A DNA stretch of 18,301 nucleotides from Pseudomonadaceae bacterium UBA836 (GTDB lineage: Bacteria > Pseudomonadota > Gammaproteobacteria > Pseudomonadales > Pseudomonadaceae). The position numbers were made by a program, and so were the translations under genes. Below the pieces are notes generated by a model, which was not told the DNA's origin, made no database searches, and saw only the letters and a list, made by a program, of their open reading frames with translations. Location: NCBI GenBank assembly GCA_002296055.1, contig DBHE01000254.1, forward strand, positions 1 to 18,301, in the 5' to 3' direction. Of this stretch, positions 6,616 to 13,930 are shown piece after piece (within the stretch, counting starts at the first letter, position 1; each line of letters begins with the position of its first letter).

Positions 6616-7440
6616 ATGAAATTACCCCTTTATCAAGTCGACGCGTTTACCGATCGCCTGTTTGGCGGCAACTATGCGGCGGTTGTGCCGCTGTCATGCT
6701 GGTTGCCCGATACCGTGCTCCAGGCCATTGCGGCCGAGAACAATGTGTCGGAAACCGCTTTTCTGGTTGAGCAGCAGCCCGGCCACTTTGCGATTCGCTG
6801 GTTTTCTCCACTGGCCGAAATTGACTTCTGCGGCCACGCGACCCTGGCCAGTGCGCATGTCGTGTTCAGCCGAGACCCGGCTCGCCAGCAACTGACCTTC
6901 AGCGCCGCAGCGGTAGGCGAGCTGCAGCTGCGCCGGGGTGAGAGTGGGTTGATTCAAATGTCCGCTCCGCGGCTGCCGCCGGTCGCGGTCACGCAGGTGC
7001 CACCGGAGCTGCTGGCGGGCCTGTCGTTGCCGCCGGACGAGGTACTGGTCAGTGATCAGGCGTGGTTTGCGGTATACGCAGACGAACGCGCAGTGCGCTC
7101 AGTGCAGGCTGACCCGCAGCAACTGGCGCGCCTGGCACCGCGGGACGTGGTTGTTACCGCGCCCGGAGGTGAGGTGGATTTTGTCTCGCGTTATTTCTGG
7201 CCCGCTAATGGTGGGCTGGAGGATATGGTTACCGGCTCCATCCATGCCGGATTGGCGCCGCTATGGGCTGAGCGCCTGGGCCGGCGCACGCTACATGCCT
7301 ATCAGGCGTCGGCGCGTGGCGGGCATTTGTACTGCGAGGTGAATGATGAACGGGTGCTGATCAGCGGGCACACGGTGCTCTATCTGGAGGGTGTCATCCA
7401 CCTGCCAGACGGATTGCAGGGTGCTCAGAACGCTGGCTGA
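6616..7440 (+). CDS. PhzF-family isomerase/epimerase-like protein
   Basis: A 274-residue member of the PhzF/diaminopimelate-epimerase-like fold, with two similar halves and the active site between them. PhzF isomerises a phenazine precursor, but most family members have unknown substrates. The catalytic glutamate is Glu46 in SETAF. Other family motifs are DFCGHATLASAHV (70-82, His74) and EDMVTGSIHAG (202-212, Asp203), where Met204 replaces the usual proline of EDPVTGS. No phenazine genes are nearby, so a role in phenazine synthesis should not be assumed. GGAG at 6605-6608 lies seven bases before the ATG. The gene ends 43 bases before the lipoprotein gene and may be co-transcribed with it. Confidence 0.9.
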   Translation: MKLPLYQVDAFTDRLFGGNYAAVVPLSCWLPDTVLQAIAAENNVSETAFLVEQQPGHFAIRWFSPLAEIDFCGHATLASAHVVFSRDPARQQLTFSAAAVGELQLRRGESGLIQMSAPRLPPVAVTQVPPELLAGLSLPPDEVLVSDQAWFAVYADERAVRSVQADPQQLARLAPRDVVVTAPGGEVDFVSRYFWPANGGLEDMVTGSIHAGLAPLWAERLGRRTLHAYQASARGGHLYCEVNDERVLISGHTVLYLEGVIHLPDGLQGAQNAG

Positions 7441-7483
7441 GGCTATGCTTGGACGGTATTCACCTTCATCAAGGAGCTAAACG

Positions 7484-8176
7484 ATGATTCAACGCCAAGG
7501 TTTGGTGGCGACGCTGCTGCTGACTGGCCTGCTGGCTGGGTGTGCTGGCCTGTACGAGACTGACCAGTCCCCGCCTCCGCCACCGCCGGCTGAGCAGGGG
7601 CTGCCCAGCAACGGAGTGATGATCCTGCAGTGCGGCGGTACACCGTTGCGCGTCACCCTGCACGATGAAGAGGCGCTGATCGAGGCCATGCAGGGACAGT
7701 ACATTCTCAAGCGCGTAGCCAGTGCGTCGGGCGCCCGCTACGTGGCACCGGATGACAGCACTACCAGTTTCTGGAACCAGGGAGCCAAGGGCATGCTTAC
7801 CATCAAGGGCGAAACCTTTCCCGAATGCGAGCCGGCCAGCGCGTTGGTGTTGCAGGCCGGTGAGTGGGTGGTTGAAGACATCAACCGCCAAGGCATCATC
7901 GACAGCTCGCGGATGACGCTGCGCTTCGGTAACGACGGCCGTGTTTCCGGCCTGGCCAGCTGCAACAACTATGTCGGCGCTTACGAGCTTAATGGTCAGC
8001 AGCTTGGCTTCAGCCAACTGACCAGTACTCGCAAGGCCTGCGCTCCGGCGCTGAACGGGCAGGAGACCAAGTTCCTGAAAGCGCTGGAGAACGTCACTCG
8101 CTTCCACCTGGACAACACCGGCGCCCTGGTGCTTGAAACCAGCGACGGGGGGGCATTGACCGCACGTTTGCAGTAA
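7484..8176 (+). CDS. MliC-META (HslJ-like) two-domain lipoprotein
   Basis: A 230-residue lipoprotein. The signal peptide ends in the lipobox LLAGC with Cys20 lipidated; Ala at +2 favours the outer membrane. A proline run (30-35) forms a linker. Residues about 47-115 match the MliC family of membrane-bound inhibitors of c-type lysozyme, including SASGARY, SFWNQG and the terminal cysteine pair Cys50/Cys115. Residues about 127-228 form a META/HslJ domain (LRFGNDGRVSGLASCNNYVGAYELNG, TRKAC). From memory, characterised MliC proteins use an invariant Ser and Lys to plug the lysozyme active site; Ser82 is present, but the W-x-KG lysine seems to be Gln99, with Lys102 close by. Lysozyme inhibition is therefore plausible but unproven. 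A good AAGGAG lies seven bases before the ATG. Confidence 0.88.
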   Translation: MIQRQGLVATLLLTGLLAGCAGLYETDQSPPPPPPAEQGLPSNGVMILQCGGTPLRVTLHDEEALIEAMQGQYILKRVASASGARYVAPDDSTTSFWNQGAKGMLTIKGETFPECEPASALVLQAGEWVVEDINRQGIIDSSRMTLRFGNDGRVSGLASCNNYVGAYELNGQQLGFSQLTSTRKACAPALNGQETKFLKALENVTRFHLDNTGALVLETSDGGALTARLQ

Positions 8177-8193
8177 CCATAGCGTCTCTGCCA

Positions 8194-8253
8194 TTTCGTT
8201 CGCCCGCCTGCCGCAGCCTCTAGAGCCAACCGCTGGCAGGCGGGTAAACGAAA
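8194..8253. repeat. Large imperfect inverted repeat downstream of the MliC-META gene
   Basis: Arms of about 19 bases (8194-8212 and 8235-8253) match at 17 positions around the core CGCCTGCC/GGCAGGCG, with a loop that itself contains the palindrome CTCTAGAG. There is no T-run after it, so it is a poor intrinsic terminator; it could be a REP-like extragenic element or an mRNA-stabilising hairpin. A second small stem, AGCCCG/CGGGCT, follows near 8275-8292. Confidence 0.6.
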
Positions 8254-8355
8254 CAGCCCAGACCCTGGCGCCGTAGCCCGAACCCCCGGGCTGCCGCCGC
8301 AAGAAAGATAAAGGGACGTTGATAGATCCCTGACAATAATGAATGGAGTTCCGTG

Positions 8356-8937
8356 ATGCTGTTGCTGATACTGGGTCTGCTGCTTTTTCTGGGCATGCAT
8401 TCCGCACGCCTGTTTGCCGCTGACAAACGCGCCTCGTTTATTGCCAGTAACGGGCCGCTGGCCTGGAAGGGCATCTATGCGCTGGTGTCGATTGTCGGCT
8501 TTGTGTTGATCATCTATGGCTATGGTCAGGCCCGAATGAGCCCGACCTGGCTGTGGATCTCGCCGGTCTGGACGCGCCACTTGGCCGCGCTGCTGACCAT
8601 CCCTGCGTTCATCCTTATTGTCGCAACTTACATTCCCGGTTCCTGCATCAAGGCACGTGTTGGCCATCCGATGCTGCTGGGCGTGAAGTTCTGGGCGCTG
8701 GCGCACCTGATTGCTAACGGTTCGTTGGCGGACCTGTTGCTATTCGGTGGTTTTCTCGCCTGGGCTACCGCGCTGTTCGTGGTGTCACGCAAGCGTGACC
8801 GCGCTGCCGGTGTCAGCTACGGCAAGGGCAAGCCGGTGATGGATGCGGTGGTTGTTGTGGTCGGTCTGGTCGCGTGGGCGGCATTCGCCTTCTACCTGCA
8901 CGGCGCCTGGATCGGGGTAAAACCGATGGGGGTGTGA
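8356..8937 (+). CDS. NnrU family integral membrane protein
   Basis: An NnrU-family protein of 193 residues with about five to six transmembrane helices. NnrU was named from a denitrification locus, but it is widespread and its function remains unclear. Family features are GMHSARLF after the first helix, FILIVATYIPGSCIKARVGHPMLLGVKFWALAHLIANG in the centre, and a C-terminal helix followed by HGAWIGVKPMGV. The GTG immediately before the ATG is also in frame; I prefer the ATG because GGAG (8345-8348) lies seven bases from it and only four from the GTG. Its terminator downstream has been cut by the IS. Confidence 0.88.
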   Translation: MLLLILGLLLFLGMHSARLFAADKRASFIASNGPLAWKGIYALVSIVGFVLIIYGYGQARMSPTWLWISPVWTRHLAALLTIPAFILIVATYIPGSCIKARVGHPMLLGVKFWALAHLIANGSLADLLLFGGFLAWATALFVVSRKRDRAAGVSYGKGKPVMDAVVVVVGLVAWAAFAFYLHGAWIGVKPMGV

Positions 8938-8948
8938 TCCTGTCGTGA

Positions 8949-8970
8949 CAAAAAAGCCCGCATGATTGCG
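8949..8970 (+). terminator. Truncated terminator of the NnrU gene, cut by the IS
   Basis: CAAAAAAGCCCGCA-TGAT-TGCG starts 11 bases after the NnrU stop. It looks like a bidirectional terminator whose second arm should continue GGCTTTTTT, but it stops at TGCG exactly where the IS inverted repeat begins. The T-run needed on the plus strand is missing. Confidence 0.65.
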
Positions 8971-8989
8971 TAATGCTGTTCACTTAAGC
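8970..8989 (+). repeat. IS left terminal inverted repeat (transposase 3' side)
   Basis: This 20-bp end matches the opposite end perfectly when inverted. It contains the transposase TGA (complement of 8980-8982). Confidence 0.9.
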
Positions 8990-10311
8990 GGAGCAGCCTT
9001 ACGGTCTACCGGGTAGCGGGTTTTGGAAATCTTCACCGTCCTTGGTCTTGCAGGCCTTGGACGGTGATCCAAAAATAGCCCTCCGATCCCTCCGCGCAGC
9101 TCCGATAGCCTTCGGCCTGTTGCCGATACCGGATTCGCTGCAGCCATGACGATGAGCTGAACGGCGATGTACTGACAGGCAGGCTTGAAACGTATGTCCG
9201 AGGGCGCTCGACCAAAGGCCACCGCGGCTTGACTGGCCTCTCGCCGAATGATGTTGTATGCCAGCAGCAGCCCCCAGACCTCCTGATAAACCAGCTCAAC
9301 CCTCTTGCTTCGCAGCGTTACCGCGTTCTGCTGCATTGAGCTTTTGATATCGCGAAAGCCGAGTTCAATTTCCCAGCGCTCCAGATACAGCTCTGCCACA
9401 GCTCCTGCGCTGTAGCGCCCGGAGGGTAGCGAAGTGAGCAATGACCTGACTTTGCCATGACGCTCATAGCTGACTTCACGCACTTCCCAGTGCATGGGTA
9501 AACTCGGATTCCGTTTACGCGCCTGAGGTGACACCCTCATTCTGACAAGGCGGTCATGCTCGCTGTAGCGTTCGACTTCCTCCATGACCAGGCTCTTGCG
9601 AGTCGGTATCAGCCAGTGACGGTCAGTGCCTCCAGCGACGACACTCAGCAAGAGATCCGCGCCCCAGAAGCCTTTGTCGAACAACGTGATGGAGCGGTCG
9701 GGGATCTGCGCCAAGCACGTTTCGGCCAAACGCATCTCGCTGCCCCGGTAAGGGCTAAGCTGCGCATCGACAATGACATGAGAACGCACGTTCATCAAAG
9801 CAACGAGCCGTAGCATCGGAAAAGGCGTCTGGCGCTCAGTACCTGTATTGCCAGAGCCAAAGTGCTCTCTCAATTCGGGCGAATCGGGAGTTCGCAGCAA
9901 TGCACCAACCACCGCGAATACCTGCAACCCTTTCCAGTCGTCGCCTTCGTATCGCTCGCATCCCCATTGCTTGGCGGTCTGGCGGAACAGGTGCTCGACC
10001 GGGTCTGCCCCCAAGCGCTTGCGGGCTTCAGTTACGCCGCTGCGAGCCAGCAACTGATCAGAGGCCAAACCTTGGGCACAGATGTTCAGTCGCTTAGCGA
10101 CCTCGTGTACAGGCTCATCGCGGAATAGAGCCATGCCCAGTACCAGCCAAAGTACTTGGTCACTGGGTAGGCGCCGACGTCTGATGGTGGCTTGCGCCGA
10201 TAGATCGAGCGCGCTCGCAACCCATTCAACAGGGATGTTCTGAGTGAAGGTGCTGAGATCAGAGAAGTTGAAGAGCTCGCCGAGGTCGAGCAATTGCTGC
10301 TGAATGGGCAT
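8980..10311 (-). CDS. IS4-family transposase
   Basis: A 443-residue DDE transposase of the IS4 family, cutting and joining IS ends through an RNase H-like fold. Residues about 10-110 match the IS4 N-terminal domain (RRRRLPSDQVLWLVLGMALFRD). The acidic residues are Asp143 (LLRTPD), Asp212 (LFDKGFWGADLL) and Glu316. The YREK signature is complete: Tyr309-x2-Arg312-x3-Glu316-x6-Lys323 in YLERWEIELGFRDIK. The frame has no interruption, so the enzyme is probably functional. The ATG directly follows a hairpin ending in a T-run and has no Shine-Dalgarno sequence, which suggests tightly limited expression. The gene spans almost the whole element and ends inside the left repeat. Confidence 0.95.
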   Translation of the reverse strand: MPIQQQLLDLGELFNFSDLSTFTQNIPVEWVASALDLSAQATIRRRRLPSDQVLWLVLGMALFRDEPVHEVAKRLNICAQGLASDQLLARSGVTEARKRLGADPVEHLFRQTAKQWGCERYEGDDWKGLQVFAVVGALLRTPDSPELREHFGSGNTGTERQTPFPMLRLVALMNVRSHVIVDAQLSPYRGSEMRLAETCLAQIPDRSITLFDKGFWGADLLLSVVAGGTDRHWLIPTRKSLVMEEVERYSEHDRLVRMRVSPQARKRNPSLPMHWEVREVSYERHGKVRSLLTSLPSGRYSAGAVAELYLERWEIELGFRDIKSSMQQNAVTLRSKRVELVYQEVWGLLLAYNIIRREASQAAVAFGRAPSDIRFKPACQYIAVQLIVMAAANPVSATGRRLSELRGGIGGLFLDHRPRPARPRTVKISKTRYPVDRKAAPLK

Positions 10312-10347
10312 AAAAAATCCGATACCAGAGGACTGGTATCGGATTTT
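10312..10347 (-). terminator. Terminator-like hairpin in the transposase leader
   Basis: A perfect 15-bp stem (arms 10333-10347 and 10314-10328, core CCGATACCAG / CTGGTATCGG) has a four-base loop. On the minus strand it ends in TTTTTT one base before the transposase ATG. It has the form of an intrinsic terminator in the leader and leaves no room for a ribosome binding site. It could block transposase expression from outside transcripts; that role is inference. Confidence 0.75.
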
Positions 10348-10373
10348 CTAGAAACCCCGCCATAGACTCAAAT

Positions 10374-10393
10374 GCTTAAGTGAACAGCATTAC
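10374..10393 (-). repeat. IS right terminal inverted repeat (transposase 5' side)
   Basis: This is the exact inverted copy of 8970-8989. It lies 62 bases upstream of the transposase ATG, and the space between holds the leader hairpin and whatever promoter the IS uses. Confidence 0.9.
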
Positions 10394-10413
10394 CGCTCAG
10401 CGGGGCTTTTTTG
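10393..10413 (-). terminator. Truncated terminator of the polyamine-binding-protein gene, cut by the IS
   Basis: Read on the minus strand this is CAAAAAAGCCCCGC-TGA-GCGG, beginning about 20 bases after the stop of the potF-like gene. A complete terminator would continue GGCTTTTTT; instead the IS begins after GCGG. The remaining stem without a U-tract should terminate poorly. Confidence 0.65.
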
Positions 10414-10433
10414 TGGGTGGCGATCAAGCAGAC

Positions 10434-11525
10434 TTACTGACCGGTCTTGATCTTGTTCCAGGCGCGGGTGCGCACGCGCTCTGCCGACAATGGCAGTGGC
10501 TTAAGGGTAAACAGGCGGGCCTGGACCTCAGCCGGCGGGTAGGCGCCTGGGTTGTTGCGCAGGCTCTCGTTGACCAGTTCGGTGGCTGCCGCGTTGGGGT
10601 TGGCGTAGCCCACCAGGTTGCTGATCTCAGCTACCACCTCAGGCTTGAGCAGATAGTTGATGAAGGCGTGGGCAGCTGCCGGGTTCGGGGCGTCTTTGGG
10701 GATCGCCATCAGATCGAACCAAACCTGTGCGCCTTCTTTCGGAATGCGGTACTCGACGTGCACGCCGTTGTCGGCTTCCTGCGCGCGGGCGTTGGCCTGC
10801 AGGATGCTGCCAGACCAGGCGACCGCTACGCAGATCTCGCCGTTAGCCAAATCGTTGAGAAAGCGCGAGGAGTTGAAGTAGCGCACGTAGGGCTGGATTT
10901 TGCTCATCATGGCGACGGCTGCGTCGTAGTCTTCGCTCTTGGTGCTGTTCGGGTCCAGGCCAAGGTAGTGCAGGGCGCCGGGCAGAATCTCCGACGGCGA
11001 GTCGAGGAAGGCAACGCCGCATTCGGCCAGCTTCTCCATGTTTGCGGGGTCGAATACCAGAGACCAGGAGTCGACCGGGGCATCGTCACCCAAGACGGCG
11101 CGGACTTTCTCCGGGTTGTAGCCAATACCGTTGGTGCCCCACATGTAGGGCACCGCGTACTGGTTGCCCGGGTCGCTGCCCTCAAGCACCTTCATCAGGT
11201 CCTGATTCAGGTTGCCAAGATTCGGTAGCAGGCTCTTGTCCAGTGGCTGAAAGGCGCCGGCCTGACGCTGTTTGGCGAGGAAGCTGTCGCTGGGCACGAC
11301 TACGTCATAGCCGGACTGGCCGGACAGTAGCTTGGCTTCCAGTACCTCGTTGGAGTCGAAGGTGTCCAGTGTCGGCGCGATGCCGGTTTCGGCCTGAAAG
11401 CCGTCCAGCGTGGCCTGCGGGGTGTAGTCAAACCAGTTGTAGATCTTCACCTGGTCGGCGGCCAACGCACTGAACGACAGTGCGGCCAGCGGGGCGATCA
11501 GCCCCAATTTGCTTGCCAGTTTCAT
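10434..11525 (-). CDS. Periplasmic polyamine-binding protein (PotF/SpuD-like)
   Basis: A 363-residue extracellular solute-binding protein of the spermidine/putrescine ABC-transport class. The signal peptide (MKLASKLGLIAPLAALSFSALA) is cleaved before ADQ. The mature part follows SpuD/PotF closely: VKIYNWFDYTPQATLDGFQAETGI, DSNEVLEAKLLSGQSGYDVVVPSDSFLAKQ, YAVPYMWGTNGIGYNP, FLDSPSEILPGALHYLG, DLANGEICVAVAWSG and the C-terminal TRAWNKIKTG. No permease or ATPase gene is next to it, so it must share a transporter encoded elsewhere or act as a sensor. Its ATG overlaps the stop of the acetylpolyamine amidohydrolase gene as ATGA, so the two are translationally coupled. This pairing resembles aph loci in pseudomonads and suggests that the ligand is an acetylated polyamine or a related amide. 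Confidence 0.93.
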   Translation of the reverse strand: MKLASKLGLIAPLAALSFSALAADQVKIYNWFDYTPQATLDGFQAETGIAPTLDTFDSNEVLEAKLLSGQSGYDVVVPSDSFLAKQRQAGAFQPLDKSLLPNLGNLNQDLMKVLEGSDPGNQYAVPYMWGTNGIGYNPEKVRAVLGDDAPVDSWSLVFDPANMEKLAECGVAFLDSPSEILPGALHYLGLDPNSTKSEDYDAAVAMMSKIQPYVRYFNSSRFLNDLANGEICVAVAWSGSILQANARAQEADNGVHVEYRIPKEGAQVWFDLMAIPKDAPNPAAAHAFINYLLKPEVVAEISNLVGYANPNAAATELVNESLRNNPGAYPPAEVQARLFTLKPLPLSAERVRTRAWNKIKTGQ

Positions 11526-12574
11526 TGGGCTTCTCCCTGAGTGGTGACAGTAGCGTCAAAAGCGGTGAGGACGTTGACGGCGTTGATGCCGATTTCTTCC
11601 ACGGCGTAGCCGCCCTCCATGACAAACAGCGTGGGCAGCCCGAGCCCGGCGATCAGTTCGCCCATCTTCAGGTAGTCGGGGCTGTCGAGCTTGAAGCTGG
11701 AAATCGGGTCCGCCAGGTAGGTGTCTACGCCAAGCGAGACGATCAGATAATCCGCGCCGAACCCGGCGATCTGCCGCAGCGCATCGCGCAGCGCCTGCGA
11801 CCAGATACTCCAGTCGCTGCCGGCGGGTAGCGGGTAGTTGTGGTTGTAGCCAAGGCCGGTGCCTTCGCCGCGCTCGTCGGCGTAGCCGGCAAAGCACGGG
11901 TACTCGTTGAGCGGGTCGCCGTGAATCGAGGTGAACAGCACATCCGGGCGCTGGTAGAAGATGTCCTGGGTGCCGTTTCCGTGGTGGAAGTCCACATCGA
12001 GGATGGCGACCTTGCTGGCGCCTTGATCCAGCATGGCCTGCGCGGCGATGGCGGCGTTGTTCAGGTAGCAGTAGCCGCCCATATAGTCGATGCCGGCGTG
12101 GTGCCCAGGCGGGCGGCATAGGGCAAAGGCGCTCTTGGCGCCGGAACACAGGTGCGCCTGAGCGCTGAGTGCGATCTGCGCGCTGCTGTAGATCGCCTGC
12201 CAGCTGCCGGCGGTCAGCGGCGCGCCGGCATCAAAGCTGTAGTAGCCAAGCTGGCCGTCGATGTCCTCGGGGCAGCGGGCAGGCATGCGGCGCGGCGGCC
12301 AGGCCAGTGGCAGCATGTCGTGTTCACGGCCCAGTGCGCTCCAGCGCTCCCAGGCTTGCTGGATGAAGTCGACAAATTTCGGATCGTGGACGCGCTTGAT
12401 CGGTGCCAGGCCGAAGTCCTGCGGCTCGCTGATCGGCCCCAATCCGGTTCGTTTTACCTGCTCCAGCACCATATCGGCGCGTGAGGGTTTTTCGAAGCAG
12501 GGCATGAGCTGGCCGTTGTTCAGTTCGGCGTTGGCGTGGTGCAGGCGATGGTCGTCGCTGTAGAACGTCTGCAT
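11522..12574 (-). CDS. Acetylpolyamine amidohydrolase (histone deacetylase superfamily)
   Basis: A zinc hydrolase of the arginase/deacetylase fold that removes acetyl groups from polyamines such as acetylputrescine. With the start at 12574 (MQTFYSDDHRLHHANAEL) the protein has 350 residues, and its active-site numbering coincides with that I recall for Mycoplana APAH: His158/His159 (RPPGHHAG), Asp195 and His197 (DVDFHHGNG), Asp284 (SLGVDTYLADP) and Tyr323 (EGGY). An in-frame ATG at 12607 would add eleven residues, but it has no Shine-Dalgarno, while AGGA lies six to eight bases before the chosen ATG. The stop overlaps the start of the polyamine-binding protein gene. The AraC-type regulator gene lies 133 bases upstream in the same direction. 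Related deacetylases acting on other amines cannot be excluded. Confidence 0.92.
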   Translation of the reverse strand: MQTFYSDDHRLHHANAELNNGQLMPCFEKPSRADMVLEQVKRTGLGPISEPQDFGLAPIKRVHDPKFVDFIQQAWERWSALGREHDMLPLAWPPRRMPARCPEDIDGQLGYYSFDAGAPLTAGSWQAIYSSAQIALSAQAHLCSGAKSAFALCRPPGHHAGIDYMGGYCYLNNAAIAAQAMLDQGASKVAILDVDFHHGNGTQDIFYQRPDVLFTSIHGDPLNEYPCFAGYADERGEGTGLGYNHNYPLPAGSDWSIWSQALRDALRQIAGFGADYLIVSLGVDTYLADPISSFKLDSPDYLKMGELIAGLGLPTLFVMEGGYAVEEIGINAVNVLTAFDATVTTQGEAQ

Positions 12575-12707
12575 GGAAAATCCTGTGGCTGGTGACTCGG
12601 TTGCCATCGATCATGGCGCGCAGCGCGGCCGCAGGAAATGTTGCAGAGGGACAGAAAGGGGATCGAAACGGACACCCGCCGGGCGGGCTGATGTCCGGTG
12701 ACGGGAT

Positions 12708-13769
12708 TCAGTGTGCTGGGGTGGCGCTCGGCAGTTGCTGGCGCCAGGCACGTGGCGTCGTGCCTGACCAGCGCTGAAATGCGTGACGGAAACTGGCGGT
12801 CTCGCTGAAGCCCAACTGCTCGGCGATGGCGTAGATCGGCACCTGCTCCCGGTTGAGCAGCAACTTCGCGCGCTGAAAGCGCAAACGGTCGAGTAACTGT
12901 TGGTAGCCGCACCCAGCGCGCTGCAGGTGTCGCCGCAGCGTGCGGCTGGTGCAGTGCAGCTGGGCGGCCAGTTGCTCCAGAGAGGGCGGGGCGTCCAGCT
13001 GCTGTTCGAGCTGGGCGCTCAGCTGGCTGATCAACGGGGAAGCTTCCGGCCGAAAGCTGTCTTGAACGCTGCGGCAGTGGCGCACCGCCTCAAAATGTGT
13101 GACCGGCTCGGCCAGCGGCAGGCTGGCCTGCAGCGCATCGGCGGCAAACACCAGGCGCTCGGCACTCTGGCCGACCTGCACGGGGCAGGTGCCAAAGAAG
13201 TCAGGGTAGTGCTCTGCGTGCGCCGGCAGCTCGCCACTCAGGTGCACCGCCTGCAGCGGCAGCGGGCGGCCAAGGGCGTCGTCAAGCATTGCCTTGATTG
13301 ATGACAGACATAGCTCGACGTTGAACAACTGGAGGGCTGGCGCCTCGTGGTAGTGGTCCGCGCGCAGGGCCAATAGGCCATCTGGCAAGGACTCAAGCTG
13401 CAGGCGAAAGTAGCTGCCCAATAGCACCGGAAAGGCCAGCATCACCTGCAGCGCATCAAGCAGGGTGGGGGCCGAGAGCATGGCGTAGCCCAGCTGCCCA
13501 TAGGCCGAGACGCGCATGCGCTGGCCCAGCTTCAGGCCGACCAGCGGGTCCCCGGCCAAGGCCACCGTGTTGGCGAAGACCTGTTGCTCCTGCTCCGGTG
13601 TAATCAGGCGCGCGGGTGTTTGCAGGTCGCTCGGGCTAAGGCCGGAGCCAGCCAGTACCGGGTCGATAGGTTGCTGCTGCTCGTGCAGCCAGGCTGCGAT
13701 CAGGCAGGTGCTTTGCAGGCTGATCAGTCGGTGGTCTGGCGCCTGACAGGCAAGATCGGAAGGCGTCAT
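12708..13769 (-). CDS. AraC-family transcriptional regulator with N-terminal arabinose-binding-like domain
   Basis: A 353-residue regulator. Residues about 20-210 match the N-terminal ligand-sensing domain common to OruR/ArgR-like AraC proteins (LRLGQRM-type GLKLGQRMRVSAYGQLGYAMLSAPTLLDAL). The C-terminal 90 residues carry the AraC double helix-turn-helix, with SLEQLAAQLHCTSRTLRRHLQRAG as the first and IYAIAEQLGFSETASFRHAFQRWSGTTPRAWRQ as the conserved second unit. It lies upstream of the acetylpolyamine amidohydrolase gene on the same strand with a 133-base gap and no convincing terminator, and diverges from the TDT-exporter gene by 161 bases. Either neighbour could be its target; the polyamine operon seems more likely given the ligand types this subfamily senses. 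That is inference. Confidence 0.9.
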   Translation of the reverse strand: MTPSDLACQAPDHRLISLQSTCLIAAWLHEQQQPIDPVLAGSGLSPSDLQTPARLITPEQEQQVFANTVALAGDPLVGLKLGQRMRVSAYGQLGYAMLSAPTLLDALQVMLAFPVLLGSYFRLQLESLPDGLLALRADHYHEAPALQLFNVELCLSSIKAMLDDALGRPLPLQAVHLSGELPAHAEHYPDFFGTCPVQVGQSAERLVFAADALQASLPLAEPVTHFEAVRHCRSVQDSFRPEASPLISQLSAQLEQQLDAPPSLEQLAAQLHCTSRTLRRHLQRAGCGYQQLLDRLRFQRAKLLLNREQVPIYAIAEQLGFSETASFRHAFQRWSGTTPRAWRQQLPSATPAH

Positions 13770-13930
13770 GCTGTTTTTCTCGTGTGACTGCTTACTCTAG
13801 TCAAGCACAAAGAGTGCCAGCCGGTGTGCTTCCTTCATTCGGTAAAGCCGATAACGCAAACAGGAAATACGCGCTTATATCGATTTTAAAGGTGCTTAGA
13901 ATGGTTTTGCATTTCGACCGGAGAGCCACC

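Larger units (their letters stand above)
8970..10393 (-). mobile_element. Complete IS4-family insertion sequence, about 1.42 kb
   Basis: The element is bounded by perfect 20-bp inverted repeats (GTAATGCTGTTCACTTAAGC at 8970-8989 and its complement at 10374-10393) and contains one intact transposase. The outermost one to three bases of each end are uncertain. No 8-13 bp target duplication flanks it, which is unusual for a fresh IS4-family insertion. Both flanks are partial hairpin terminators, described separately. The transposase stop codon lies within the left inverted repeat. Confidence 0.92.

Noticed and set aside
6616..7440. Phenazine biosynthesis gene
   Set aside because: Only the PhzF-like fold is present; no other phenazine genes are near and most family members have other or unknown roles.
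8958..10405. A target-site duplication around the IS
   Set aside because: Bases on the two sides were compared for several possible end points and no direct repeat longer than about three bases was found.
10380..11228. A 282-codon plus-strand open frame beginning at the IS right end
   Set aside because: It is antisense to the polyamine-binding protein gene, which has a full family match and a signal peptide.
12575..12607. An 11-residue extension of the acetylpolyamine amidohydrolase
   Set aside because: The downstream ATG has AGGA at good spacing, and starting there gives the active-site numbering expected for the family.
13784..13930. A 49-residue N-terminal extension of the TDT transporter
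   Set aside because: There is no Shine-Dalgarno at the upstream start, the residues are not TDT-like, and GGAG seven bases before the ATG at 13931 fits better.
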